Notes: generated from the letters alone by a model not told the origin. A stretch of DNA of 64,000 bases from Gemmatimonadota bacterium (GCA_028287185.1 JAQBQD010000161.1:1-64000), one strand, 5' to 3'; positions 35,170 to 43,900 are shown, numbered from the stretch's first letter. Numbers and translations are program-made.

Positions 35170-35367
35170 TCAGACGCAGCAGGCCTGCGTCTTGATGATG
35201 TCGAGCCCCTCGGCGCGCGGCTGCGCGCCGCAGGTGAAGCCGCAGCTGAGCTGCGGATAGACGGTGTATGCCTGGCCGTGCACGGTGCCGCGGCCGTCCT
35301 GCCCGGCGACGGTGGTGTCGAACGACTCCACGGACAGGCTTTCCAGCTCCAGGGTCAGCTTCTTCAT
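35170..35367 (-). CDS. Pinensin-like lanthipeptide precursor D (65 aa)
   Basis: Fourth and last gene of the precursor operon. The leader MKKLTLELESLSVESFDTT matches the pinensin-family pattern MKKL-L-LD-L-VE[ST]F-T. The R-GTV-G-A-Y boundary motif (GRGTVHGQAY) follows, and then a core of about 30 residues with Cys at CGFTCG and a C-terminal ACCV. AAGGAG lies eight bases before the ATG. Pinensins are class I lanthipeptides made by a LanB-type dehydratase and LanC cyclase. None is encoded in this window. Confidence 0.75.
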   Translation of the reverse strand: MKKLTLELESLSVESFDTTVAGQDGRGTVHGQAYTVYPQLSCGFTCGAQPRAEGLDIIKTQACCV

Positions 35368-35405
35368 CGTCCTGCTCCTTGTGGTGCGTGGGGTGGGCGG
35401 CGCCG

Positions 35406-35615
35406 CTACAGGCAGCACATCATGGGGCACGAGTTGCTGGCGAGGCCCTCGCCGCGCAGGTCCGTGGTCGCCGGCGGGTTGCCGATGGTGGGCGCGCAGT
35501 ACGCGGGATAGCTGTACTCCGCGCCGCGCACGGTGCCGCGCGCGAGGGCCGCGTCGGGCGAAGTGCGGAACGTCTCCACGGCCAGGTCGTCCAGGTGAAG
35601 CGCGAGCTTCTTCAT
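35406..35615 (-). CDS. Pinensin-like lanthipeptide precursor C (69 aa)
   Basis: Leader MKKLALHLDDLAVETFRTS, boundary ARGTVRGAEY, then a core that differs most from its siblings: APTIGNPPATTDLRGEGLAS, ending NSCPMMCCL. It has three Cys near the end plus one at YPAYC, and several Thr/Ser that could be dehydrated. GAGAGGAACC precedes the ATG. Only 38 bp separate its stop from the ATG of precursor D, so they are surely co-transcribed. Confidence 0.75.
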   Translation of the reverse strand: MKKLALHLDDLAVETFRTSPDAALARGTVRGAEYSYPAYCAPTIGNPPATTDLRGEGLASNSCPMMCCL

Positions 35616-35676
35616 GGTTCCTCTCACGTGTGGAGGTCTTTCCGGGACCGCGGCGGGAAGCCGCGGCGGACGGTCG

Positions 35677-35886
35677 TCACACGCAGCAGGGGCCGCCGAC
35701 GGAGTAGTCGTCGTGCGCCACCGTGCCGGGGGAGAGCACGATCCCGCAGGTGGGCAGGCACGACGCGCCGGGGCACGACTGCGTGGGATACGCGTTGCCC
35801 TGCACGGTGCCGCGGGAATGGGCCGCCGGTGCCGTGGCAAAGCTCTCCACCCGCAGGGCGTCCAGGTCCAGGCTCAGCTTCTTCAT
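35677..35886 (-). CDS. Pinensin-like lanthipeptide precursor B (69 aa)
   Basis: Leader MKKLSLDLDALRVESFATA, boundary SRGTVQGNAY, core starting PTQSCPGASCLPTCGI and ending GGPCCV. The S-C-P-G-x-S-C-x-x-T-C-G pattern is shared with precursor A and offers Ser/Thr-Cys pairs for (methyl)lanthionine rings. GAGGAG lies six bases before the ATG at 35886. 61 bp separate it from precursor C. Confidence 0.78.
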   Translation of the reverse strand: MKKLSLDLDALRVESFATAPAAHSRGTVQGNAYPTQSCPGASCLPTCGIVLSPGTVAHDDYSVGGPCCV

Positions 35887-35953
35887 GTGTGCTCCTCGTG
35901 GCCGAAACGGAAGCGCCGGCTGCCCTGGCGGGCGGCCGGCGCGGGGGGGTGGA

Positions 35954-36169
35954 TCAGACGCAGCAGTTGCCGATGTACGAGATGGGTGCCCGGTCGCCCG
36001 CGAAGTCCGGCGAGATGGGGATGCCGCAGGTGCGGGCACACGACACGCCCGGACACGACTGCGTGTCGTACGCCTGCCCGCGCACCGTGCCGCGGGCCGC
36101 GAGCGACGGGGCGGCCGTCTCGAACGTCTCCACGCAAAGCGCGTCCAGGTCCAGGGCCAGTTTCTTCAT
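35954..36169 (-). CDS. Pinensin-like lanthipeptide precursor A (71 aa), first of the operon
   Basis: Leader MKKLALDLDALCVETFETA, boundary ARGTVRGQAY, core DTQSCPGVSCARTCGI then PISPDFAGDRAPISYIGN and a final CCV. The leader itself holds an extra Cys. AAGGAGGACGCG directly precedes the ATG, a strong ribosome-binding site. About 70 bp upstream the region becomes AT-richer (36320-36345), where the operon promoter probably lies, though no clear boxes are seen. The S41 protease gene upstream is on the same strand but is separated by a terminator at 36473. Confidence 0.78.
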   Translation of the reverse strand: MKKLALDLDALCVETFETAAPSLAARGTVRGQAYDTQSCPGVSCARTCGIPISPDFAGDRAPISYIGNCCV

Positions 36170-36472
36170 CGCGTCCTCCTTCGCTCCGGTGGGCGCCTCC
36201 GCGGGGGCGGAGGCGAGATGCGGGTGGCGTGCACCCGGGGACACCGCGGACACTGACATTTCGGTAAGGCGCGTACTACGCCCCGTGATCTCCGCACCGC
36301 CCGGCTGCGGGGCGCCGGATGATCACACTCCTAATCTATCGCAATCCGAAACGTCGTGAAAGGTACCTGCGCGAAGCGTGCCGGGTGGGTCGTGCCACCG
36401 CGACGGCAGGTGGCAGCGCGTTCGCCTGGAGGAGCGATCCGCGGGGCGGGCGTGGATCCCCGGAAAGCGAGA

Positions 36473-36501
36473 GGGGCGGGGACCTTGCCGGTCCCCGCCC
36501 C
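36473..36501 (-). terminator. Terminator hairpin after the S41 protease gene
   Basis: Perfect 12-bp stem GGGGCGGGGACC / GGTCCCCGCCCC with a 5-nt loop, 70 bp beyond the protease stop on the minus strand; it insulates the lanthipeptide operon. Confidence 0.75.
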
Positions 36502-36569
36502 CCTCCTCCTTCTCACCCTCGGTTCGATCGACCTGCCGCCTGCCGGCCTCCTGTCGATCTGCGCCCGGC

Positions 36570-38213
36570 TCAGTGCGTGGCGGGCCGGGTGGCGGCCGCG
36601 GCGCGCTGGGCGGGGCGGGCCGTCTCCGCGGCGGCGCGGACGAAGAGCGCCTGCTGCGTGGTCGCGCCCTGGAGCAGGTTCAGCGCGCGCCGCAGCTGCA
36701 CGTCCTGCGGGATGCCGCGGCGGAAGGCGGCCGAGTCGCCGAAGGCCACCGTCGCCAGCTTGTCCTCGAGCAGTCGGTCGATGAGCGGCGTCACGGCGTC
36801 GTACTGCTCGCGCTTGACGTTCACGCCGGCGGCCACCAGGCGCTGGAAGAAGGTGCTGCGCCACTCGGGGCGGACGGTGAAGCCCGGCGTGAGCGTGCCG
36901 CGAAGCTGCAGCGCGTAGTCGTTGAGCACGCGGTACGTCTGCTGGGCCTTGGGGGCCACGGCGGACATGAACTCCTTCTCGGCGCGGGTCAGGGTGTCGG
37001 GCCTCACCTCCACGTCGGGGGTGATGCCGCCGCCGCCGTAGACGGTGCGCCCCGCATCGGAGTGGAACACCGGCTTGCCCCTGACCGAGTCGGCGCGGAT
37101 GGTGGCGGTGTCCACCACCAGGCGGCCGTCGGCAAGCAGCTTGCGCGGGCGCTGGATGGTGCGGCCGCTGGGCGTGAACCACTTGCCCGTGGTGAGCTTG
37201 AGCGCCCACCCGCTGTCCAGGCGATACAGGTCCTGCACCAGCCCCTTGCCGAAGGTGGTCTGGCCCACGATGAGCGCGCGGTCGTGGTCCTGCAGCGAGC
37301 CCGCCACGATCTCGCTGGCCGAGGCGGCGTAGCCGTCCGTGAGCACCACCACCGGCTCGCCGGCGATGAGCGGGGCCTTGTCGGCCACGTACACGTCGTT
37401 GGGCTGGTTGCGGTAGCGCACGGTGGCGATCTGCTGGCCCTCGCGCAGGAACAGGTTGCTGATCTGCACCGACTGCTGCACGCTGCCGCCGCTGTTGCCG
37501 CGGATGTCCACCACGTACGAGCGAGCGCCACGGCCCTTCAGCTCGCGCAACGCCTGCTCCAGCTCTTCGCCGCTGGTGTTGCTGAACTGCTGCAGCGGCA
37601 CGTAGCCCACGCCGCCCGCCAGCATGAGCGTGTACGGCACCGCGGGCACGTGCACCGAGGCGCGGGCGAAGCGCGAGGTGATGGGCGTGGTGAGCCCGTA
37701 GCGCGCGAAGGTGACGGCCACGGTGGTGCCGGCCGGCCCCATCAGGTGGTCGGACACCTTGTCGATCTTCCAGCCGATGGCCGACTCGCCGTCGATGGAG
37801 ATGATCTTGTCGCCCGCCTGCACCCCGCCGCCGGCGGCCGGGGTGTTGGGGTAGACCTTCATGACCGTGACGGTGTCGCCCTGCTGCTCGATGAGCACGC
37901 CCAGGCCCCCGTACGAGCCGCGCAGCGACTCGCGAGAGAAGCTGGCCAGCTCCTCGGGCGAGAAGAGCTCGGCGTAGGGGTCGCCCAGGTTGCGCAGCAG
38001 GCCGCGGGCGGCGTGCGCGTACAGCGAGTCCTCGGCGACGGGTTCCACGGCGCGGTTCTGCACCAGGCTCATCACCTCCTGGAAGATGCGGGCGCCTTCG
38101 TCGCTGCCGTGCGAGCGCAGCACGAAGCCGCCGGCCACCACCGGCACCAGCGCCACGGCGGCCAGCGCCACCGCCTGCCGCTTCCAGGTCTTCAGGGTCA
38201 CGGGTCTCTTCAT
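36570..38213 (-). CDS. S41-family C-terminal processing peptidase (CtpA/tail-specific protease)
   Basis: 547 residues. N-terminal membrane anchor (AVALAAVALVPVVAGGFVL), a catalytic-associated helix region (DPYAELFSPEELASF), a PDZ domain at about residues 100-190 (GGLGVLIEQQGDTVTVMKVY, AGDKIISIDG), then the S41 protease core. There YVPLQQFSNTSGEELEQAL, VVDIRGNSGGS, TDGYAASASEIVAGSLQDH (catalytic Ser in SASEI) and TFGKGLVQ (catalytic Lys) are complete. Periplasmic protease that trims C-termini of non-polar proteins. AAGGAAGGA lies about 12 bases before the ATG at 38213. Its position upstream of the peptide array is suggestive but probably coincidental. Confidence 0.94.
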   Translation of the reverse strand: MKRPVTLKTWKRQAVALAAVALVPVVAGGFVLRSHGSDEGARIFQEVMSLVQNRAVEPVAEDSLYAHAARGLLRNLGDPYAELFSPEELASFSRESLRGSYGGLGVLIEQQGDTVTVMKVYPNTPAAGGGVQAGDKIISIDGESAIGWKIDKVSDHLMGPAGTTVAVTFARYGLTTPITSRFARASVHVPAVPYTLMLAGGVGYVPLQQFSNTSGEELEQALRELKGRGARSYVVDIRGNSGGSVQQSVQISNLFLREGQQIATVRYRNQPNDVYVADKAPLIAGEPVVVLTDGYAASASEIVAGSLQDHDRALIVGQTTFGKGLVQDLYRLDSGWALKLTTGKWFTPSGRTIQRPRKLLADGRLVVDTATIRADSVRGKPVFHSDAGRTVYGGGGITPDVEVRPDTLTRAEKEFMSAVAPKAQQTYRVLNDYALQLRGTLTPGFTVRPEWRSTFFQRLVAAGVNVKREQYDAVTPLIDRLLEDKLATVAFGDSAAFRRGIPQDVQLRRALNLLQGATTQQALFVRAAAETARPAQRAAAATRPATH

Positions 38214-38596
38214 GGTGATCGCGTCCTTCCTTGGATACCACGGAGGCGGCGAGGCGCACCGCTGCCGGATCGTTGCCGTCATGGGGAGCGGAGGCGGGTT
38301 CGCCGTCCGGTCCTGCTTGCTACCCTTGGGCCGCCCGCGCGTTCGGGCCCGCGCGCATCCCGGCAGCTTCCGGGCCGCGGCCCGCGCACGCGAAAGGATG
38401 CATACCCCACGCGAGCCCCGCCGGGTTCCACCTCCGCCGCGCCGCGGGACCGGACGCCGGAGGTCACGCCCGCCGCTCGCCCGGGGATTGACGACGTCGT
38501 CGGTACGAGCGTGAGCCGCGCCGGCTGTCGGATCCCGCTGCCGAGGCCTCGCCCGCAGCCGGCGAGGGGAGGTCGTTACGGCGCGGAAGTGGGGTC
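38214..38596. other. Intergenic region upstream of the S41 gene
   Basis: About 380 bp; should hold the S41 promoter. No gene or clear promoter pair is visible. It is followed by repeat A copy 2. Confidence 0.4.
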
Positions 38597-38728
38597 GCGA
38601 AAGCGATCGTGACCCGAAGGGCGGAGACGGACGGGGGCTGTTTCCCGGCCGGCTCCGTTTTGCTGGCGATCGTTGTTTGATCGCCCGCAAAATAGAGCGC
38701 GGTGACGGCGCAGCCGGCATTCGCCCAA
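38597..38728 (-). repeat. Dispersed intergenic repeat family A, copy 2
   Basis: 132 bp, nearly identical to the copy at 53250 and close to that at 15770. It contains the hairpin TTTTGCTGGCGATC-GTTGTTT-GATCGCCCGCAAAA with one mismatch. It begins 42 bp beyond the arsS stop codon. Confidence 0.9.
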
Positions 38729-38770
38729 GCCTCCGGTCGACGTCGAATCCGTCGAATCCGTCCGCCGAAG

Positions 38771-39826
38771 CTACGCCGTCGCGCCGCCGCAGCTGGAGCC
38801 GGCGCCGGCCGTGCAGCCGAAGCAGTGCGGGCCCAGCACGATCTCCCGCTCCGCCAGCTTCGCCAGGTCGAAGTCGAAGATCGTCTGCGGGGCGTGCGGG
38901 TGCACGGGCAGCTCCAGCATCTGGTTGAAGTCGCAGTCGTACAGCGTGCCGTCCCACCCCACGGAGAGCGTGTTGCGGCACATGACGCCCGCCGCCGCGG
39001 CGGGGTTGAAGGCGTCCAGCAGCCGCTGCAGGTACGTCTCCACCGCCCCGCCCTCGTGCAGGAAGTCCAGGAAGCGCGAGATGGGCATGTTGGTGATGGT
39101 GTACAGCGCGTTGAACTCGATGCCGTACAGCCGCCGCATCTGCGCCTTCCAGTCGCGCTCCATGGCCTGCTGCCCGCCCGGCAGGAAGGTGCCGACGGGG
39201 TTCGTCACGAGGTTCAGCACGAGCCCGGTGCCCGGCTGGCCGTAGCCCACCTCGTTCAGCCGCCGCAGCGCCGCGATGCTCTCCTCGAAGACGCCGTCGC
39301 CGCGCTGGGTGTCGGTGCCCTTCTGCCGGTAGTGCGGGAGCGAGGCGACCACCTCCACCCCGTGCTCGGCGAAGAAATCGGGCAGGTAGGCGTAGTTGGG
39401 CAGCCGCGTGATGGTGAGGTTGCAGCGGTCCAGCACCCGTTTGCCCGCCGCCCGCGAGCGCGCCACCAGCTCGCGCCAGCGCCTGTGCAGCTCGGGCGCG
39501 CCGCCAGTGACGTCCACGGTGGGGATGTCGGTGCCCTCGATGACCTCCAGGCAGCGGTCCATCACGTCGTCCGGCATCATCTCGGTACGGTCGGGCCCGG
39601 CGTCCACGTGGCAGTGGCGGCACGTCTGGTTGCACTTGCGGCCCACGTTGACCTGGAACACGTCGATGCCCGTAGCGCGCAGGGGATACAGCCCGGCGCC
39701 CGCCAGCGCGTCCTCGAAGCTGCGCGCCAGCGGCACGCCCGCCAGCCGCGCCCGCTGCGAGGCGGCGGACGAGAGGGGGGCGTGGCGCTTCTGCAGCGTG
39801 GGAAGGACGCGTCCCATCGGCTTCAC
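38771..39826 (-). CDS. arsS: Arsenosugar biosynthesis radical SAM protein ArsS
   Basis: 351 residues. Radical SAM cluster motif C65-x3-C69-x2-C72 (GRKCNQTCRHCHVDAG), preceded by DVFQVNVGRK. TVDVTGGAPELHRRWRELV, RCNLTITRLPNYAYLPDFF and ASLPHYRQKGTDTQRGDGVF are typical of ArsS/DUF3641 proteins. The C-terminal CRNTLSVGWDGTLYDCDFNQ and a final cysteine set (CFGCTAGAGSSCGG) probably bind extra clusters. The enzyme adds the 5-deoxyadenosyl group to dimethylarsinous acid. The GTG at 39826 overlaps the TGA of the peroxidase-like gene (GTGA). An ATG nine bases later (39817) is an alternative. arsM is not in the window. Confidence 0.92.
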   Translation of the reverse strand: MKPMGRVLPTLQKRHAPLSSAASQRARLAGVPLARSFEDALAGAGLYPLRATGIDVFQVNVGRKCNQTCRHCHVDAGPDRTEMMPDDVMDRCLEVIEGTDIPTVDVTGGAPELHRRWRELVARSRAAGKRVLDRCNLTITRLPNYAYLPDFFAEHGVEVVASLPHYRQKGTDTQRGDGVFEESIAALRRLNEVGYGQPGTGLVLNLVTNPVGTFLPGGQQAMERDWKAQMRRLYGIEFNALYTITNMPISRFLDFLHEGGAVETYLQRLLDAFNPAAAAGVMCRNTLSVGWDGTLYDCDFNQMLELPVHPHAPQTIFDFDLAKLAEREIVLGPHCFGCTAGAGSSCGGATA

Positions 39827-40158
39827 ATCCCCAGCTTCTCGGCGTGGTTGCGCATCTGGATGCCGTGCACCAGCGAGGCGCCCCCGCGGATGGCGGCGGC
39901 CACGTGCACGGCCTCGGTCATCTGCTCGGTGTCGGAGCCCTTCGCCAGGCAGTCCGCCGAGTAGGCGTCGATGCAGTACGGGCACTGCACCGCGTGCGCC
40001 ACGGCCAGCGCGATGAGCGACTTCTCGCGCTCGGTGAGGGCGCCTTCCGCGAACACGGCGTTGTACCAGGCGAAGAACTTCTCCGCCAGGTGCGGCGCGT
40101 CCTTGCCGATCTCGCCGAAGCGCGGCAGGTCCTGCGAGTGGTAGTAGTGCTCGTGCAT
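39823..40158 (-). CDS. Arsenosugar-associated carboxymuconolactone decarboxylase-like peroxidase
   Basis: 111 residues of the AhpD/CMD fold. The redox pair C59-x-x-C62 in AVAHAVQCPYCIDAY and the downstream KGSDTEQMTEAVHVAAAIRGG are conserved family features. The first residues MHEHYYHSQDLPRFGEIGKD are specific to the arsenosugar-linked subgroup. It may detoxify peroxides or act on arsenic intermediates; unproven. It is directly coupled to arsS through a four-base overlap. Confidence 0.9.
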   Translation of the reverse strand: MHEHYYHSQDLPRFGEIGKDAPHLAEKFFAWYNAVFAEGALTEREKSLIALAVAHAVQCPYCIDAYSADCLAKGSDTEQMTEAVHVAAAIRGGASLVHGIQMRNHAEKLGM

Positions 40159-40365
40159 GCGGGGCTCCGGTGGGTGGATCGCTCGGACGACGAGATGGGT
40201 GCGGACGGCGTGTGGCCCTCACCCCGGCCGCTTCTCCCCACGCAGGAGATGGGGGGTGTCGTGCGGGGCCTTTCGCGGGGCCGCCGGCGTCGGCGCAACG
40301 CGGGGGTCGCGTCGAACCATACGACGAAAGATACTGCGTCCGCCTGGTCGATACACCACCGGACG
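40159..40365. repeat. Upstream region with short repetitive motifs
   Basis: The stretch 40209-40285 (CCTCACCCCGGCCGCTTCTC then a GGAGATGGGGGG-type half) resembles repeat family C. The rest should contain the promoter of the peroxidase-arsS unit; none stands out. Confidence 0.35.
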
Positions 40366-40414
40366 GAAGGCCCGGAGGCGGCGCGCTTGGACAGCGGCCG
40401 GGCTCCGGGCCTTC
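40366..40414 (-). terminator. Terminator hairpin after the DUF1499 gene
   Basis: Perfect 12-bp stem GAAGGCCCGGAG / CTCCGGGCCTTC with a 25-nt loop, 67 bp beyond the stop at 40481 (minus strand). Confidence 0.6.
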
Positions 40415-40480
40415 GTGCGGAAGCCGCGGCGGGGGCGGCGGGTTCCCGGCGGGCGTGTCGACGCGGACCTGGGTACGACC

Positions 40481-41269
40481 TCAGCCGGCGACGGCGGCGT
40501 AGGGCTTGAGCCTGGCGAGGTAGGCGCGGACGCGGGCGGCGTTGGTGCCGGCGTCGCCGCGGCCGACGCGCGACTCGGAGCGCACGTCCACGCGCGAGAT
40601 GCCGCTGGCGGGCATGACGCGGATCACCACGTCGTCCGCGAAGCCGAACCAGAAGGTGCGGTCGGTGGCCTCGATGCGCCCCTCGCCACGGTTGGCGTCC
40701 ACGACCTCCCAGCCCATCGCCTTCGCGGCGCCGAGCGCCACGGCGAAGGCGGAGTCGGGGGAGAGGGCCAGCATCACGGGCTTCACGTCGGGGAACGCCT
40801 TGACCTGGAGCGCGGCCACCGAGTCGCCCTCGTAGCCCAGCGGGTTCAGCGCCGTCTCGCGGCGCGCGGGGAGCACGGCGACGAAGGCGGGCGGGTTCTT
40901 CGTGTCGGTGGTGATGTCGTGGATGGGCGGGGCGCCGCGGGCGGAGGAGACGCGCACGAAGACGAACGCGAAGGCGGCGCCGATGGCCAGCGCGGCCGCC
41001 AGCGAGGGCACGAAGCCCCGGCGCCCGGTGCCGGGGCGCGTGACGAGGGCGGCGGCCAGGCAGACGACGGCGGCGGGCACGGCCAGGTAGGCGCCGTACT
41101 TGAACAGCGTGAGCCCGGTGATGAAGCTCCACACGCCCGCCCGGGTGCCCGGACCGGACACCAGAAGCAGGAGCCCGGCCACGGCCGCGAGCGCCAGGCC
41201 CACCTTCGCCAGCACGGGGAAGGGGCGGGGATCGGGGGAGGGCGCGGCGTCGTACGCGGAGTCGGTCAT
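40481..41269 (-). CDS. DUF1499 membrane protein
   Basis: 262 residues with three N-terminal transmembrane segments (VLAKVGLALAAVAGLLLLV, GAYLAVPAAVVCLAAALV, LAAALAIGAAFAFVFVRV). The extracytoplasmic DUF1499 domain follows from about residue 115: DITTDTKNPPAFV, ALGAAKAMGWEVVDANRGEGRIEATDRTFWFGFADDVVIRV, SRVDVRSESRVGRGDAGTNAARVRAYL. Family of unknown function with a conserved R-S-S-R--G-GDlG-N motif, present here. It lies 64 bp behind the methyl-accepting protein gene on the same strand and may be co-transcribed with it. Confidence 0.9.
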   Translation of the reverse strand: MTDSAYDAAPSPDPRPFPVLAKVGLALAAVAGLLLLVSGPGTRAGVWSFITGLTLFKYGAYLAVPAAVVCLAAALVTRPGTGRRGFVPSLAAALAIGAAFAFVFVRVSSARGAPPIHDITTDTKNPPAFVAVLPARRETALNPLGYEGDSVAALQVKAFPDVKPVMLALSPDSAFAVALGAAKAMGWEVVDANRGEGRIEATDRTFWFGFADDVVIRVMPASGISRVDVRSESRVGRGDAGTNAARVRAYLARLKPYAAVAG

Positions 41270-41333
41270 CGGGATGGGCCTCTGCGGGTCCGGGGTGGGG
41301 CCGGTCGGGAGATGGACGGCGTCCGGCGCGGGG

Positions 41334-43472
41334 TCAGGCGCCGACGGGGGCGGCGGCGGGCGCGCCGGGGCCGGCGTCCAGGTCGGCGCGGTCGGTCTGG
41401 AGAAGGTCGAACATCTTGCCGCCCAGGCTGGACAGCTCCTTGACGCTGGCGGCCACGCTCTCCAGCGAGGCGAGCTGCTGCTGCGTGGCCGCGGCGGTCT
41501 CCTGCGCGGCGGCGGCGTTCTGCTCGCTGATGTCGGTGGCGCGGGTGACGGCGTCGGCGATCATCTGGTTGCGCGACTGGGCCTCGCCGGTGAGCACGGC
41601 CACCTGGGCGATCTCGTCGCGCAGGCGGGCCACCTGGGTGATGCTCTCGCGCAGGGCGTCGGCGGCGCGGTCGGCGCCGCCCGCGCCCTCGGCGATGTCG
41701 CCCCGGGCGCCGCTGATGGCGTCGGCCACCAGGGCGATCTCGTCGCGCACCTGGGCCACGATGCGCCCGATGCGGAGCGCCGACTGGGCGCTGCCCTCGG
41801 CCAGCTTGCGCACCTCGTCCGCCACCACCGCGAAGCCGCGGCCGTGGTCGCCGGCGCGCGCGGCCTCGATGGCGGCGTTCAGCGCCAGCAGGTTGGTCTG
41901 CTCGGCCACGTCGTGGATGGCGGTGCTGATGGCGCCGATCTCGCCGCTGCGCTCGCGCAGGGTGTGCACCTCGCGCTCCACGGCGATCAGGCGCTCGGAG
42001 CCCTTCTTGACCCGCGCCACCAGCATCTCCACGTCGCGCCCCGCGCCCTCGGAGCGGCCCAGCGTCTCGCCGCCCAGCTGGTCGGCGCTCTGCAGGCGGC
42101 GGGCGATCTCCACGCTGCTGGCGCGCAGCCCCGAGATGGCCTCGGCGATGCTGCGGAAGTCCTCCGTCTGGCTGGCGGATCCCTCGCTCACCTCCTGCAC
42201 GGCGGCGGTCACGCTCTCGCCCGTCACGCGCAGCTCGCCCGCCACGGCGTCCACCTCGCGCGCCAGGGCCGTCAGCTCCTCGGCGGCGATGCGCACGCGG
42301 TCGTCCACGCGGCGCAGGTGCAGGGCGATGCCCAGCGGCGACTCCAGCAGGTTCAGGTAGCCTTCGTGCCCCTCTTCGAAGGGGTCGGCGGCGGGACGCT
42401 CCATCCAGAGCGCGGCCTCCACGGCCTCGTGGTAGCGGATGGGATACACCAGCAGGCTGCGGGCGGCGGTGCGCTCGCGGTCGGGCCGGCCGCCGCGCAG
42501 CACCGCCTCCACCCGCGCCGGGTCGCCCACGCCGGGGTCGCCGCCGATCTGGGCGGGCACGCCCACCTCGTCCAGCGCCCACAGCGCGGCGCCGCGCAGC
42601 TCGAAGTCGTCGGCCAGGGCGCCCAGCGAGCGGCGCGACACCTCGTCCACGTTGCTGGAAAGCAGCAGGTCCACCGCCAGTGCCTGGGCGCGTACCTTCA
42701 GCCGGTTCTCGTCGAACAGGTTGTAGCGCACCGTGGCCCAGAAGAAGCCCACGGGCATGAGCACCCAGAACAGGTCGGCGAGCTGCAGGCGGGGCAGCAC
42801 CTCGGCCGCGAAGCCGGCGCCCACCACGGGCACGGCGCGCAGCCACGCGGGCCCCAGCCCCAGCAGGATGCCGGCGCCCGCCCACACCAGCTGCTTGCGG
42901 CCGCGCGCGCTGGCGGTGGCCCGCCAACCGGCCGCGAACAGCGCCAGGCTGCCGAAGAAGGCCAGCCCGTCGGCCACCTTGAACACGGCGCCGACGGCCG
43001 CCGCCGCGCCCAGCGAGCCGCCCACCACGGCGGCCACCTGCGCCACCCACAGCGCCAGCGCCACCGCGTACGCCGCCGCGAAGCCGCGAAGCCAGCCCAC
43101 GGCCTGCCGCGGGTACGCGAGCGCCGCCGCGAAGTGCACCAGCGACACCCCGTTGAGCGCCACGCCCAGCGCGAACACGGCGTACCCCAGGTCGGCCTCG
43201 GGCGCGCCGCGGGTCATCTGGAAGATGGGCAGGTACAGCGTCCACGAGGCGGCGTGGATGAGGAAGGCGGGCCCGGCCGGCACGTTGCCCGCGCGGCGGT
43301 AGGCGCTGAATCCCACCATCAGGAAGCCGTACGCCATGGCCGCGAACGCGAACGCCGACTCGCGCTCGGCGCCCCCGGCCGCGGACAGCAGGCCGTCCAG
43401 GCTGAAGACGATGAGGGACAGGAGCGAGAACCCGGCGAAGACCCCGGCTGCGGTCCGGAAGAACGCTCTCAT
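41334..43472 (-). CDS. Methyl-accepting chemotaxis-type protein with 7TM sensor region
   Basis: 712 residues. The N-terminal third is a polytopic sensor of about seven transmembrane helices (residues 1-240, ending [27 protein letters not shown]), the type normally seen in histidine kinases. A GAF-like segment (about 260-370) and a long coiled-coil signalling domain follow. The hairpin tip motif is [36 protein letters not shown]. No HAMP domain is seen. No chemotaxis kinase or flagellar gene is in the window, so a non-motility output is possible. Promoter at 43562-43589. Confidence 0.92.
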   Translation of the reverse strand: MRAFFRTAAGVFAGFSLLSLIVFSLDGLLSAAGGAERESAFAFAAMAYGFLMVGFSAYRRAGNVPAGPAFLIHAASWTLYLPIFQMTRGAPEADLGYAVFALGVALNGVSLVHFAAALAYPRQAVGWLRGFAAAYAVALALWVAQVAAVVGGSLGAAAAVGAVFKVADGLAFFGSLALFAAGWRATASARGRKQLVWAGAGILLGLGPAWLRAVPVVGAGFAAEVLPRLQLADLFWVLMPVGFFWATVRYNLFDENRLKVRAQALAVDLLLSSNVDEVSRRSLGALADDFELRGAALWALDEVGVPAQIGGDPGVGDPARVEAVLRGGRPDRERTAARSLLVYPIRYHEAVEAALWMERPAADPFEEGHEGYLNLLESPLGIALHLRRVDDRVRIAAEELTALAREVDAVAGELRVTGESVTAAVQEVSEGSASQTEDFRSIAEAISGLRASSVEIARRLQSADQLGGETLGRSEGAGRDVEMLVARVKKGSERLIAVEREVHTLRERSGEIGAISTAIHDVAEQTNLLALNAAIEAARAGDHGRGFAVVADEVRKLAEGSAQSALRIGRIVAQVRDEIALVADAISGARGDIAEGAGGADRAADALRESITQVARLRDEIAQVAVLTGEAQSRNQMIADAVTRATDISEQNAAAAQETAAATQQQLASLESVAASVKELSSLGGKMFDLLQTDRADLDAGPGAPAAAPVGA

Positions 43473-43561
43473 CGACACGGCTCCAGGGGTTTCGCGGCGC
43501 GCGGAAGGCGGTCGGCGCGCCAGGTGTTTCGGAGGAATGGGGAAACCGGTCTGTACGAAAG

Positions 43562-43589
43562 AATCTACAGCCCGCGCCTTCCGCCGCAA
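43562..43589 (-). promoter_or_regulatory. Predicted promoter of the 7TM methyl-accepting protein gene
   Basis: Minus strand: -35 TTGCGG (43584-43589), 16-nt spacer, -10 TAGATT (43562-43567). About 90 bp upstream of the ATG at 43472. Confidence 0.5.
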
Positions 43590-43900
43590 TGGAATCCGTT
43601 CGGCCGCCCGATGGCGGTACCCGTCCGCCCTTGACGCTGCCCGCGCCGGGTGGCACATCCCGTATGCGGCCGACCGAGCCCGCGCCCTCCCGACGCCGCG
43701 CTCCGGCAGATGGGGGGGTTGCGGGTGATGGACGGGCGCGGCGGCTTCCCGTCCGCCGCGCACGTGATGAGGTCGACGGGCGATGCTCCGCCGACGCGTG
43801 CCGGCCAATGGAGTCCGTCAACCGCACGCCGCGCGCCGGCCGCCGGATCGCTTCGCACCCGGCACCCCGCGGCCGGCCCCCTTCCACCAGACGAGGACCG

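Noticed and set aside
36320-36360. Bacteroidota-type promoter upstream of the lanthipeptide operon
   Set aside because: The region is AT-rich for this genome, but no TTTG / TAnnTTTG or sigma70 pair with proper spacing could be made out.
36570-38213. S41 protease as dedicated lanthipeptide leader peptidase
   Set aside because: It has its own terminator at 36473 and full housekeeping CtpA architecture; proximity alone does not support a link.
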